Origin: JALZAA01 sp046724655
Lineage (GTDB): Bacteria > Actinomycetota > Acidimicrobiia > IMCC26256 > JACDBD01
Assembly (NCBI GenBank): GCA_046724655.1
Contig: JBKOWY010000044.1
Coordinates: 1 to 46,230, forward strand
DNA length: 46,230 bases
Direction: 5' to 3'
Position numbers and translations under genes: made by a program. The notes under the pieces were generated by a model, which had not been told where the DNA came from, ran no database searches, and worked only from the letters and a program-made list of their open reading frames with translations. This document shows, one piece after another, positions 7,786-16,182 of this stretch. Each line of letters starts with the position of its first letter. Position 1 is the stretch's first letter.

Positions 7786-8985
7786 ATGGTCCCGATGCCC
7801 TCCCGTGATCGGCTGCTGACGCCACGATTTCTGCTCGTCGTCGCGTCCGGGCTCAGCTACTTCATGGCGATCGGCATGCTGATCCCCGTCGTGCCGCGGT
7901 ACGTCAAGGGCCCGCTCGCAGGCGGGAACGTGGGGGTGGGCGTCGCGGTCGGGGCGCTGTTCGTGGGCGCAGTGCTCTTGCGGCCGTACGCCGGTCGCGT
8001 CGGCGACCGCTTCGGTCGAAGAGTTCTCATCATCGGCGGTGCGCTGATCATCGCCGCCTCGACTTTGGTGTACGGGCTGTTCGACGCGCTGCCGTACCTG
8101 GTGGTCGTCAGGCTCGTCAGCGGGGTGGGCGAGGCGGCGTTCTTCGTCGGTGCCGCCACGATGATCACCGACCTCGCGCCGGAACAACGCCGGGGCGAGG
8201 CGGTCAGCTACTGGTCCGTCGCCGTATACGGCGGACTCGCGTTCGGCCCCGCGGTCGGTGAGTTCGTGCTCGGCGACGACCGGTTCGTCGCCGTGTGGAT
8301 CGTCTCGGCGTCCCTGGCGCTCCTTGCCGCCGCGCTCGGCACGGCCACGGTCGAAACCGCTCGGACCGCTCCGCACGCCACGGCCGGGAAGCTCCTGCAC
8401 CGAGCCGCGCTCGCGCCCGGGTCCGTCCTCTTCCTCGGGCTCATCGGCCTCGCCGGCTTCACCGCTTTCGTCCCGCTCTACGTGAAAGAGATCGGCCTGG
8501 GGGGCGCGGACGGGCTCTTCCTTCTCTATGGCGGGCTCATCCTGTGCGTGCGCATCCTCGGGGCGCGCCTGCCCGACATCCTGGGCGGACGGTGGGCCGC
8601 GACCATGGCCCTGTCAGGCAGTGCACTCGGTCTCGGGCTCATGGCGGGGTGGCCCAGTGTCGCCGGACTCTTTGCCGGCACCGCCGTGTTCGCAGCCGGG
8701 ATGTCGCTCCTCTATCCGGCGCTGATGCTGCTCGCCCTCACCGCCGTGCCCGACAACGAGCGGGGCTCGGTCGTCGGGACGTTCAGCAGCTTCTTCGATC
8801 TCTCGCAGGGTCTCGGCGCGCTGATCCTGGGCGGAGTTGCCGCGCTCAGCGGCTACCGCGGCGCGTTCGTGGGCGGGGCGGTCGCTTCCGTGATCGGCTT
8901 GCTGCTCCTTCAGCTCCGCGCTGACATCCGGGCCCGAGGGGAAATCGCGCGGGAACGCGCAAGAGCAGAAGCCATCCCGGCGTAG
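7786..8985 (+). CDS. Major facilitator superfamily transporter
   Basis: The product is about 399 aa, with a hydrophobicity pattern of twelve membrane helices. It carries the MFS loop 2-3 signature GRVGDRFGRR near residue 75. It is likely a drug or small-metabolite exporter in the cytoplasmic membrane; the substrate is not predictable. ATG 7786 is preferred, giving a short N-terminal tail before helix 1; GTG 7762 would add 8 residues. It follows the reductase by 32 nt on the same strand. Confidence 0.85.
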   Translation: MVPMPSRDRLLTPRFLLVVASGLSYFMAIGMLIPVVPRYVKGPLAGGNVGVGVAVGALFVGAVLLRPYAGRVGDRFGRRVLIIGGALIIAASTLVYGLFDALPYLVVVRLVSGVGEAAFFVGAATMITDLAPEQRRGEAVSYWSVAVYGGLAFGPAVGEFVLGDDRFVAVWIVSASLALLAAALGTATVETARTAPHATAGKLLHRAALAPGSVLFLGLIGLAGFTAFVPLYVKEIGLGGADGLFLLYGGLILCVRILGARLPDILGGRWAATMALSGSALGLGLMAGWPSVAGLFAGTAVFAAGMSLLYPALMLLALTAVPDNERGSVVGTFSSFFDLSQGLGALILGGVAALSGYRGAFVGGAVASVIGLLLLQLRADIRARGEIARERARAEAIPA

Positions 8986-8997
8986 TCGCGATCTGTC

Positions 8998-10143
8998 GTG
9001 ACGTCACTGCTCGTCACCAACGACTTCCCGCCCAAGGTCGGCGGGATCCAGTCGTACCTATACGAGCTGTGGCGCCGTCTCCCGTCCGACGAGACGACCG
9101 TGCTGACTGCCGCGTCCCTCGACGCGGCGGAGTGGGACGCGAAGCAACGGTTCCGCGTGGAGCGCGTTCGTCAGCGCGTCCTTCTTCCGAAACCTGGGCT
9201 GGCGCGGCACATCGACGCGCTCGCGACCGAGGTCGACGCCGATGTGATCTTCCTCGACCCGGCGCTGCCGCTTGGGCTCGTCGGGCCACGCTTGCAGGCC
9301 GCGCCTTACATCGTCGTCGCGCACGGCGCCGAGATCACCGTGCCCGGGCGCTTGCCGGGAGGACGCCTCCTCGCGAGGAGCGTGCTGCGCGCGGCGGCGG
9401 GTGTCGTCGCCGCTGGGACGTATCCCGCGCGCATCGCGACGACCGTCGCGGGCACGGAGCTTCCCGCGCTGATCGTGCCGCCCGGGGTCGATCCCGACCG
9501 CTTCCGCCCCCTGGCGCCCGACGCGCGCGCGGCGGTGCGCCGTCGGTTCGGTCTCGATCCCGACCGTCCGCTCGTGCTCGGGCTGAGCCGGCTCGTTCCC
9601 CGAAAGGGCTTCGACGTGCTCATCGACGCCGTCGCCTGCCTCGACTCGGACGTGCAGCTGGCGATCGGCGGCGGCGGCCGCGACGCCGGTCGTCTCGCGT
9701 CACGCGCTGCGAGGCGCGGCATCGCCGCCCGGATGCGCTTCCTCGGGCGCGTGCCCGAGGACGATCTGGCCGGTCTGTACGCGTGCGCCGACGTGTTCGC
9801 GATGCTCTGCCGCGAGCGGTGGGGCGGCGTGGAGGCGGAGGGGTTCGGGATCGTCTTCGTCGAGGCGGCGGCGTGCGGCGTCCCCGCGGTGGCAGGACGC
9901 AGCGGCGGAGCCCACGAGGCGGTCGTGCACGGCGAGACCGGGCTGGTCGTCGAGCCGCGCGACGTCGGCGGCGTGCGAGCAGCGCTCGAGCGGCTCCTCC
10001 GCAACGACGCGCTCCGAGCGCGCTTCGGTACTGCAGCCAGACGCCGCGCCGTGAACGAGCTCTCGTATGACCGACTCGTCACACACCTGCTCCCCCTGAC
10101 GCGCGGCGACCTCGGCGCGCTGTCACCACTTCGGGGCTCGTGA
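8998..10143 (+). CDS. pimB: GT4 glycosyltransferase, PimB-like mannosyltransferase
   Basis: The product is a 381-aa GT-B enzyme of family GT4. The N-terminal LVTNDFPPKVGGIQSYL is characteristic of the actinobacterial phosphatidylinositol mannosyltransferase PimB' group. The donor-binding half has LSRLVPRKGFDVLI, and EAEGFGIVFVEAAACGVPAV provides the E-x7-E nucleotide-sugar motif. It probably transfers mannose from GDP-mannose to a glycolipid at the inner membrane face. The next gene starts inside its stop (GTGA). From memory, mycobacteria have a comparable run (pimB', SRPBCC protein, ArsA-like ATPase), which supports the assignment; the exact acceptor here is inference. Confidence 0.75.
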   Translation: MTSLLVTNDFPPKVGGIQSYLYELWRRLPSDETTVLTAASLDAAEWDAKQRFRVERVRQRVLLPKPGLARHIDALATEVDADVIFLDPALPLGLVGPRLQAAPYIVVAHGAEITVPGRLPGGRLLARSVLRAAAGVVAAGTYPARIATTVAGTELPALIVPPGVDPDRFRPLAPDARAAVRRRFGLDPDRPLVLGLSRLVPRKGFDVLIDAVACLDSDVQLAIGGGGRDAGRLASRAARRGIAARMRFLGRVPEDDLAGLYACADVFAMLCRERWGGVEAEGFGIVFVEAAACGVPAVAGRSGGAHEAVVHGETGLVVEPRDVGGVRAALERLLRNDALRARFGTAARRRAVNELSYDRLVTHLLPLTRGDLGALSPLRGS

Positions 10144-10634
10144 AGAACGGCAGATACGCTCGCCCCGTGGCTGCGCGGGATCCGCTGCCGGGGAGCCGGA
10201 TCATCGTGGCGTCGTGGGTTGGCGACGCACTGTTCGCAGTGACCGCGTTCCCGGCGGCCTTCGGCGTCGAGGCGTTCAATGTCGCCGCCATCGGGGTCGC
10301 CCTTGGACTGTTCGCCGTCTCGCTGGTCGTCTGGTGCTGGGCGTTCGCCGTCGCGCTGGCCCGCACGACGAGAGGTGACGACGTCGTCGTCGGCAGCATG
10401 TTCCTCCTGCAGGGACCGGTCCCGGCGCGCGTTCGATGGCACCTCTTCGGTTCACTGGGGGTCTGCCTCGTGGTGACGGCGGCGACGGCAGCGGGTGAGC
10501 CGTTCGGGGTGCTGGTCCCTATGCTGCCGCTGGGGCTGGCCGGGTTGTGGGGAGCTCGGTACGGCACGTTCCCGCCTCGCCGGACATCCGGCGCCGCCAC
10601 CGGAGGGAGGTCGAGTGGCCGAGCAGGTCAGTGA
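10140..10634 (+). CDS. Small integral membrane protein
   Basis: The product is 164 aa with about four hydrophobic helices (around residues 20-40, 45-70, 100-118 and 122-138) and a basic, Ser/Gly-rich tail. It is not recognised as a named family. It is coupled to the glycosyltransferase by a GTGA overlap, and its end overlaps the beginning of the SRPBCC gene by 20 nt, so all are made from one transcript. A role in the same envelope-lipid process is a context guess only. Confidence 0.75.
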   Translation: MKNGRYARPVAARDPLPGSRIIVASWVGDALFAVTAFPAAFGVEAFNVAAIGVALGLFAVSLVVWCWAFAVALARTTRGDDVVVGSMFLLQGPVPARVRWHLFGSLGVCLVVTAATAAGEPFGVLVPMLPLGLAGLWGARYGTFPPRRTSGAATGGRSSGRAGQ

Positions 10635-11052
10635 TCGCATCCACATCGACGCGCCGCCCGAACGCTGCTACGAGGTGGCCATCGACTACGAGCGCTACCC
10701 GGAATGGGCCAAGGACGTGAAGCAGGTCACGATCCTCGAGCGCGACGCCGAGAACAGGGGCGCCAAGGTCGAGTACCGCGCCGCGGCGTTCGGACGCAGC
10801 ACCCGCTACGTGTTGCAGTACGACTACTCGCAGGCGCCGGGCAAGTTCAGCTGGACGCTCGTCGAAGGGGAGATGGTGCGCGCCATCGACGGCACCTACC
10901 GCTTCGACGCCGACGCCGACGGCACGCGCGTGAGCTACGACCTCGCGATCGAGCCGTCGATCCCGCTTCCGGGGTTCTTGAAGCGGCGCACGGCCGGGAT
11001 GATCGTCGGCACCGCGCTCAAGGAGCTGAAGAAGGCGGTCGAGAGCGCCTAG
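10615..11052 (+). CDS. SRPBCC/polyketide cyclase-like lipid-binding protein
   Basis: The product is a 145-aa START/SRPBCC fold protein: ISDRIHIDAPPERCYEVAIDY-type N-terminus (here VSDRIHIDAPPE), YPEWAKDVKQV, and a long C-terminal helix ALKELKKAVES. These proteins have a deep hydrophobic cavity for lipids or polyketides. GTG 10615 is chosen because GGAGGGAGG sits just upstream, although the frame is open further back. It lies between the glycosyltransferase and the ArsA ATPase, the position of the comparable mycobacterial SRPBCC gene. Confidence 0.85.
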   Translation: MAEQVSDRIHIDAPPERCYEVAIDYERYPEWAKDVKQVTILERDAENRGAKVEYRAAAFGRSTRYVLQYDYSQAPGKFSWTLVEGEMVRAIDGTYRFDADADGTRVSYDLAIEPSIPLPGFLKRRTAGMIVGTALKELKKAVESA

Positions 11053-11096
11053 GTGGTGCCGGTTAGCCTCCCGGCTGCGACGGCAAAGGAGATCGT

Positions 11097-12269
11097 GTGC
11101 GCATCCTGCTGTTCACAGGGAAGGGCGGCGTCGGCAAGACGACGGTCGCGGCCGCGACCGCGCTTCGGGTCGCGCAGTCGGGTCGGCGGACGCTCGTCTG
11201 CTCCACCGACCCTGCGCACTCACTCGCCGACGCCTTCGACGCTCCTCTCGGCGACGCGCCGACTCCGGTCGCCGGTGACGCCCTTCTCGCGCAGCAGCTG
11301 AACGCGCGCGCCCGCCTGGAGGAGTCGTGGGGGGAGGTGCGCGAGTACGTGACGGCCCTGTTCGACTGGGCCGGCGCCGACACGGTCGAAGCCGAGGAGC
11401 TCGCCGTGATCCCCGGGCTCGACGAGGTGTTCGCGCTCGCCGACATCCGCGCCCACGCGGAGTCGGGTGATTACGACCTCCTGGTCGTGGATTGTGCGCC
11501 GACGGCCGAGACCGTGCGACTGCTGTCACTCCCCGACGTGCTCGGCTGGTACATGCAGCGCGTCTTTCCGGCCCAACGGCAGGCGACACGAGCCGTCCGT
11601 CCGCTGTTATCGCGAGTGATGAGCATGCCGATCGCCGGGGACCCCGTGTTCAGCGCCGTGCGCCGCTTCTACGAGCGGCTCGAGGGCGTGCGCGAGCTGC
11701 TCACCGACGGCGACATCACCAGCGCCCGGCTCGTCGTCAACGCCGAGGCTCTGGTCGTGGCCGAGGCCCGCCGCACGTTCACGTACCTGTCGCTGTTCGG
11801 GTACCACGTCGATGCCGTCATCGCGAACCGCTTGCTGCCCGACGCCGTCAGCGACCCATGGTTCGAGTCGTGGAAGTGCACACAGCAGAAGCATCTCGAG
11901 TCGATTCGCGACGCGTTCGCGCCGGTCCCGGTTCTCCGAGCCGAGCTCGCCGGCCACGAAGTCGTCGGTATCGATCATCTGTCGGAGCTCGCGGCAGATA
12001 TGTACGGGTCTGCCGATCCCGCCGCCCGGCTCTCGCACGCGGAGCTGTTCCGCGTCGACACGGTGGGTGACGCGCTCGTGCTGTCGATGCGTCTGCCGTT
12101 CGTCGATCGTGGCGACGTCGAGCTCGGTCGCAACAACGGCGAGCTCCTCGTGGCAGTCGGATCGAATCGTCGCGCCGTCGTGCTTCCGGCGAGCCTGGCA
12201 CGACGCGAGGTGCGGGGCGCAAAGATGACCGACGGCCGGCTCGAGGTGGAGTTCGTGGAGGTGGCGTGA
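11097..12269 (+). CDS. ArsA/GET3-family ATPase
   Basis: The product is a 390-aa P-loop ATPase of the SIMIBI class. The deviant Walker A is FTGKGGVGKTT (residues 6-16), followed by the switch I-like STDPAHSLADAF, and DYDLLVVDCAPTAETVRLL as the Walker B/switch II region. Known members act in arsenite export or tail-anchored protein insertion. Single-domain actinobacterial homologues of this length are not shown to do either, and no arsenic-resistance gene is nearby. It overlaps the following gene (GTGATG). A chaperone or lipid-export role with the SRPBCC protein is a hypothesis from context. Confidence 0.85.
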   Translation: MRILLFTGKGGVGKTTVAAATALRVAQSGRRTLVCSTDPAHSLADAFDAPLGDAPTPVAGDALLAQQLNARARLEESWGEVREYVTALFDWAGADTVEAEELAVIPGLDEVFALADIRAHAESGDYDLLVVDCAPTAETVRLLSLPDVLGWYMQRVFPAQRQATRAVRPLLSRVMSMPIAGDPVFSAVRRFYERLEGVRELLTDGDITSARLVVNAEALVVAEARRTFTYLSLFGYHVDAVIANRLLPDAVSDPWFESWKCTQQKHLESIRDAFAPVPVLRAELAGHEVVGIDHLSELAADMYGSADPAARLSHAELFRVDTVGDALVLSMRLPFVDRGDVELGRNNGELLVAVGSNRRAVVLPASLARREVRGAKMTDGRLEVEFVEVA

Positions 12270-12661
12270 TGGGGTCGCACGACGAGGGTGCGGAGGTCCA
12301 GCAGGAACGCGTCGAGGCCGAGGCCGACGCCCGCGCCGACGTCTACGACGGAGCCGACGACACTCGGCACGCCGAGGGCGACCTGGCGGGCGACCTCGGC
12401 GGGTTCGCGGCCGCCTTCGAGCGTGAGCGGCTGCGTCTCGGACCGACGACCGACAATGCTCTGGTGGCGTTGCTCGACGCCGGCCCCGAGGCGCTCGAGC
12501 ACCTGTTGAAGGCGGCCCAGGAACTGCTGCTGGCGGCGAAAGCAGTCGTCGACGCGGGCGAGCGCGCCGTCGAGTCGCACCGGGCGTCAACGGACGCCGC
12601 CGAACCCACGGGGGACGCGCCGGAACGCGACGCGCGCGTGCGTCGCATCGACCTGGCGTGA
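12266..12661 (+). CDS. Acidic, mostly helical conserved hypothetical protein
   Basis: The product is 131 aa and strongly acidic at the N-terminus (rich in Glu, Asp and Ala to about residue 40). A helical core GFAAAFERERLRLG...LEHLLKAAQELLLAAKAVVDAGE follows, then a charged tail. It has no signal peptide or membrane helix and no recognised enzymatic motif. GTG 12266 and ATG 12269 are both possible, within a stop/start overlap with the ArsA gene, and its own stop overlaps the ROK gene start (GTGA). Strict coupling suggests it partners the ATPase. Confidence 0.75.
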   Translation: MMGSHDEGAEVQQERVEAEADARADVYDGADDTRHAEGDLAGDLGGFAAAFERERLRLGPTTDNALVALLDAGPEALEHLLKAAQELLLAAKAVVDAGERAVESHRASTDAAEPTGDAPERDARVRRIDLA

Positions 12662-13644
12662 CCGACCAGGAGCCCGGCCCGCCCACGATCGGCGTCGATC
12701 TCGGCGCGACCAACGTCCGGTGCGCAGTCGTCGACCGAGGCGGTCGCATCTTGGCCGAAGTCCGTGCGTACACGGGCGAGAGCGGCGCCAACATCGTTCC
12801 GACGACCGCCGGGCTGGTGCTCGACCTGGCACGCGATTTTCCCGACGCGACTGCGGTCGGTGTCGGCGCCGCCGGTCTCGTCGACCGGGACGGCGCCGTC
12901 CATTACGCCCCCAACATTCCCGCGTTCCGCAGGACACCGTTGCGCAAGGAGCTCGAGGCCGCGGTCGGGCTCCCCGTCATCGTCGACAACGACGCGAACG
13001 CGGCGGCTTGGGGAGAGGTCGTGCACGGCGCGGCGAAGGGCGTGCTGTATGCGCTGATGATCACGCTCGGGACCGGCATCGGCGGCGGCATCATTGCCCG
13101 GGGTCGTGTGATCCGGGGCGCGCACGGGTTCGCCGCCGAAGTCGGTCATTTCCAGATCGACCCCGACGGCCCGATGTGCGCATGCGGCGAACGCGGGCAC
13201 TGGGAGGCGTACGCGTCCGGGAGCGCACTCGGCCGGATGGGGCGCGAGTGGGCGGCGGCCGGGCGTGCGCCGGGCGTCGTCGCGCGCGCAGGGGGCGATC
13301 CTGCCGCGGTGACCGGAGTGCACGTCGGTGACTCCGCCCGAGCCGGCGAGGCCGACGGCGTCGCGCTGTTGGAGGAGTACGCCGACCTCGTGGCGGTCGG
13401 TCTGGCGGGCCTAGCCAACATCCTCGACCCCGAGCGCATCGTCATCTCGGGCGGCCTCGTGGAACTGGGCGACACGCTGTTCGTCCCACTGCGGGCGGCG
13501 TTCGAACGGCGCATCGAAGGCTTCGAGTACCGGCCGTTGGTCGCGATCGTTCCGTCGCTGCTGGGCGACCACGCAGGCGTCGTTGGCGCGGCTGCACGCG
13601 CGCGCGACCTCGAGCCGATCGGGCCGGGCCTGGGGAGGCGATGA
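12658..13644 (+). CDS. ROK-family sugar kinase (glucokinase-like)
   Basis: The product is a 328-aa ROK kinase with the ATP-binding N-terminus IGVDLGATNVRCAVVD, the catalytic-loop region VIVDNDANAAAWGE, GTGIGGGII, and the ROK zinc motif CACGERGHWEAYASG. In that motif the last Cys of the usual C-G-x2-G-C form is His. It would phosphorylate glucose, or a related sugar, in the cytoplasm. The first base of its GTG lies within the stop overlap of the preceding gene, and its own stop overlaps the next ATG. Actinobacterial glucokinases of this type are found in the same neighbourhood in other genera, as far as I recall. Confidence 0.87.
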   Translation: MTDQEPGPPTIGVDLGATNVRCAVVDRGGRILAEVRAYTGESGANIVPTTAGLVLDLARDFPDATAVGVGAAGLVDRDGAVHYAPNIPAFRRTPLRKELEAAVGLPVIVDNDANAAAWGEVVHGAAKGVLYALMITLGTGIGGGIIARGRVIRGAHGFAAEVGHFQIDPDGPMCACGERGHWEAYASGSALGRMGREWAAAGRAPGVVARAGGDPAAVTGVHVGDSARAGEADGVALLEEYADLVAVGLAGLANILDPERIVISGGLVELGDTLFVPLRAAFERRIEGFEYRPLVAIVPSLLGDHAGVVGAAARARDLEPIGPGLGRR

Positions 13645-14450
13645 AGCTCGGGCTGACGCTTCCGAACTTCCGCGAGGAGCCCGAGCCCGCGCTCGCGGTT
13701 GCCCGCGCCGCGGAGGCAGCAGGACTCGACGGCGTGTTCGGCTTCGACCACCTGTTCCGCCGGGCGCAGGACGGCGCTCTACGCCCCGCGCTCGAAGGCA
13801 TGGCGCTGCTCGGTGCCGTGGCGGCAGAGACTTCGCGCATCGCGTTCGGGCCGCTCGTCGCGCGGGCGTCTCTCCGCCCGCCGGCCACGCTGGCGGCCAT
13901 CTTGGACACCCTGGCCCGCGTCGCCCCCGGCCGCCTGGTGGCCACGATCGGCGCCGGCGATTCCCAGAGTCGGGAAGAGAACGAGACGTTCGGCTTGGCG
14001 CCGGGCACGCTGGCGACCCGCGTGAAGAGATTGGAGGACGCGCTCGGTGCCACCGTCGATCGCGGGTATCCGGTCTGGGTCGGCGGGGCATCCGGCGGCG
14101 TCGGCATGGTGGCGGCGGCGCGTGCAGACGGATGGAACCGATGGGGTCCGCCGCTGGCCCGCTTCGAGCGGGAGGCGCGCTCCGTTCGTGAGGCGCACAG
14201 GCGCGATCCGTTCACCGTGTCGTGGGCCGGGCTCTTCGTCGTGGACCGCACGGAACGTGGCGCGCACGCGAAGGCGCAACGTCTGCCTCCCAGTCCTGAG
14301 GCGACCGTGGGCGGTCCCGAGCAGGTGGCCGAGGTGTTACGCGCCTACGGCGCCGCCGGCGCCGACTGGGTGATCGTCGGGCCCGTCGATTCGTCCGACC
14401 CGGACAACGCCGTGATCCTCGGCGAGCTGGTGAAGCCGTTGCTCAGCTGA
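13641..14450 (+). CDS. LLM-class (luciferase-like) F420 or flavin oxidoreductase
   Basis: The product is a 269-aa TIM-barrel protein of the luciferase-like monooxygenase class: MKLGLTLPNF at the N-terminus, GLDGVFGFDHLF, and VGGPEQVAEVLRAYGAAGADWVIVGP near the C-terminus, as in F420-dependent members. At 269 aa it is shorter than many (about 300-340). It is coupled by ATGA to the ROK kinase and is the last gene of this + strand run. Cofactor (F420 or FMN) and substrate are not determined. Confidence 0.82.
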   Translation: MKLGLTLPNFREEPEPALAVARAAEAAGLDGVFGFDHLFRRAQDGALRPALEGMALLGAVAAETSRIAFGPLVARASLRPPATLAAILDTLARVAPGRLVATIGAGDSQSREENETFGLAPGTLATRVKRLEDALGATVDRGYPVWVGGASGGVGMVAAARADGWNRWGPPLARFEREARSVREAHRRDPFTVSWAGLFVVDRTERGAHAKAQRLPPSPEATVGGPEQVAEVLRAYGAAGADWVIVGPVDSSDPDNAVILGELVKPLLS

Positions 14451-14540
14451 TCATCGGGCAGGCCACGAGCCCGGGCCCGCCCAGCATCGCGGCCGCGCCT
14501 CCGACCAGGCCGGCTGCCTCAGAAATTCGCGGCGGTTCAT
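14446..14540 (-). pseudogene. Frameshifted remnant of a Tat lipoprotein leader
   Basis: Reading leftward from ATG 14540 gives MNRREFLRQ, a twin-arginine signal start. The same frame then becomes Trp/Arg-rich and loses the signal character. Shifting by one base after the ninth codon restores AGLVGGAAAMLGGPGLVACP, a hydrophobic segment ending in a lipobox (LVAC). The frame stops at the very end of the LLM gene. This is the first 30 or so codons of a Tat-exported lipoprotein with a one-base deletion and no body. It sits downstream of the thioesterase on the same strand. Confidence 0.6.
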
Positions 14541-14568
14541 CCTGCCCCACTCACTGGCGGGGTGAGTA

Positions 14569-14586
14569 TTCGTGGGCACCCGCGAA
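14569..14586 (-). terminator. Hairpin downstream of the thioesterase
   Basis: TTCGTGG pairs with CCGCGAA (one G-U pair) around a GCAC loop, about 20 nt after the thioesterase stop on the minus strand. There is no clear U-tract. Confidence 0.4.
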
Positions 14587-14605
14587 ATCGGCGCACTCCC
14601 TTTCG

Positions 14606-15289
14606 CTACGGCAGGGGATCGACGATATGACGGCGCTCGTACGCGCGCTCGCCGAAGTAGTCGAGCGCCTGCTCGAGGTCGATGATGACGAACAAGCCTT
14701 CTGCTTCGGCGGTCACGACCCCGTCGATGGCGAGGGTCCCGCGGGTCACGATGCGCCGCCCGTCGACCTCTTCTGTCCACGCCTCGAAGACGACGGGACG
14801 GTGCAGCGCCGTCGGGCGCCGGTAACGGATGCTCAACCGACCGGTCATCCCCGGATGGCCACTCGCGATGTTGGCCATGCCGAGCATCTCGTCGAACGCG
14901 AGCGCGATCCACCCTCCGTGCACGTAGCCGGGCGGGCCCTCGTAGGCGGCATGAAAGACGCCGTGACCCATGAGCCGTCCGTCCCGGTACTCGTATTCGA
15001 TCGGGGGCGCGAGTGGGCTGATCTCGCCGACGAGGGGACTACGTGGCAGGTAGTCGTCGTGCGACGCCTCGGTGCGTTGGCGGACACCGGACGGGCGATC
15101 GCCGAGGTCGCGCCGGTGCAGATCGGCCGCGATGCGCTCGGTGTTGTCGGCAGCCGCCTGGAGCTCGTCGGCGGACGCGTCCTCGGCTGTGAGGGCGGCG
15201 TCGATGAGATGACGGACTGCCTGGGCGAGCCGCGCCCGCTCCGGCGTGACGAACGAGTCGGCGGCGGCGGGCGCTTTCGGGTCGTCCAT
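14606..15289 (-). CDS. PaaI/hotdog-fold acyl-CoA thioesterase
   Basis: The product is 227 aa. The C-terminal half is a hotdog domain with PGYVHGGWIALAFDEMLG (the HGG active-site segment at the start of the hotdog helix), followed by TGRLSIRYRRPT. The N-terminal 75 residues are helical and charged, a known extension in actinobacterial members. It would hydrolyse acyl-CoA thioesters, or act as a dehydratase or isomerase of CoA esters. ATG 15289 overlaps the stop of the upstream crotonase (TGATG), and a purine-rich ribosome site precedes it. Confidence 0.85.
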   Translation of the reverse strand: MDDPKAPAAADSFVTPERARLAQAVRHLIDAALTAEDASADELQAAADNTERIAADLHRRDLGDRPSGVRQRTEASHDDYLPRSPLVGEISPLAPPIEYEYRDGRLMGHGVFHAAYEGPPGYVHGGWIALAFDEMLGMANIASGHPGMTGRLSIRYRRPTALHRPVVFEAWTEEVDGRRIVTRGTLAIDGVVTAEAEGLFVIIDLEQALDYFGERAYERRHIVDPLP

Positions 15290-16101
15290 CACCTCCCCTT
15301 GTAGAGCGGAGGCCGCTTCTCGGCGAACGCTCGCGGGCCTTCCTGCGCGTCCTCGCTCGCGAACACCTCCCAGCCGATCTTGTCCTGGATCTGCATCGCC
15401 TCGGCGTCGGGAAGCCCCTCGGTCTCGCGCCAGGCCCGCAGGATCGCCTGGCACGCGAGCGGGCCGTTGGCCGCGACCTGTGCAGCCGCGGCGCGCGCGG
15501 TGTCGAGCGCGTGCCCCTCGGGAACGACGCGGCTGATGAGCCCGAGCTCGAGCGCTTCGTGCGCGGACACCGGTCGCGCACTGAGCAGGATGTCCATTGC
15601 GCGCGTGTATGGGATCTGGCGGGGAAGTCGCACGGCCGAACCGCCGAGCGGGAACAGCGCGCGTTTTGCCTCCCACACCCCGAAGGTCGCGGTGTCGGCC
15701 GCGATTCGGATGTCGGTGCCCTGCAGCATCTCGGTGCCGCCGGCGACGGCGTAGCCCTCGACCGCGGCGAGCAGCGGCTTCGAGAGGCGGTAGTCGCGCA
15801 GCAACGCCTTCCAGTGCAGGTTCGGCTCCTCGGCCATCCGGGACCGGACGTGCTCGCTCTCGGAGGGCTTCGACATCGCCTTGAGGTCGGCGCCCGACGA
15901 GAAGTGGCCGCCGGCGCCGGTGAGAATCGCCACCCGCACATCGGGCTCCTGGTCGACGTAGTCGAACCCGTCCGCTAGTCCCACGAGCATGTCCGGGCTC
16001 AACGCGTTGCGGGCTTCGGGCCGGTCCATCGTGAGCACGACCACATGGCTGTCGCGCTCGACGCGACAGTGCTTCGTGCTGAGGTCGAGCAGCTCGGGCA
16101 T
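15289..16101 (-). CDS. Enoyl-CoA hydratase/isomerase family protein (second crotonase)
   Basis: The product is a 270-aa crotonase: TMDRPEARNALS near residue 25, oxyanion segments GGHFSSGADLKAM and VEGYAVAGGTEML, and a C-terminal AFAEKRPPLYKGR typical of actinobacterial members. It is likely cytoplasmic and acts on an unsaturated acyl-CoA. ATG 16101 starts 35 nt from a KstR-like palindrome shared with the divergent P450, and the thioesterase follows with a stop/start overlap. This suggests co-regulation of P450, crotonase and thioesterase. Confidence 0.87.
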   Translation of the reverse strand: MPELLDLSTKHCRVERDSHVVVLTMDRPEARNALSPDMLVGLADGFDYVDQEPDVRVAILTGAGGHFSSGADLKAMSKPSESEHVRSRMAEEPNLHWKALLRDYRLSKPLLAAVEGYAVAGGTEMLQGTDIRIAADTATFGVWEAKRALFPLGGSAVRLPRQIPYTRAMDILLSARPVSAHEALELGLISRVVPEGHALDTARAAAAQVAANGPLACQAILRAWRETEGLPDAEAMQIQDKIGWEVFASEDAQEGPRAFAEKRPPLYKGR

Positions 16102-16135
16102 CGGGGCACCTCGGGCGGTCGGCGGCCGGCAAAAA

Positions 16136-16151
16136 CTAGAACGGATTCTAG
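16136..16151. promoter_or_regulatory. KstR-like palindrome in the divergent crotonase/P450 promoter
   Basis: The sequence CTAGAACGGATTCTAG has perfect 6-bp arms (CTAGAA/TTCTAG) around CGGA. It matches 7 of 8 fixed positions of the published KstR consensus TnnAACnnGTTnnA. It lies 31 nt before the P450 ATG and 34 nt before the crotonase ATG. KstR is the TetR-family repressor of sterol catabolism in mycobacteria and rhodococci; whether such a regulator exists here is not visible in the window. Confidence 0.55.
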
Positions 16152-16182
16152 CTTGCGCCGGATTCGGACTAAGGTGCGCCAA

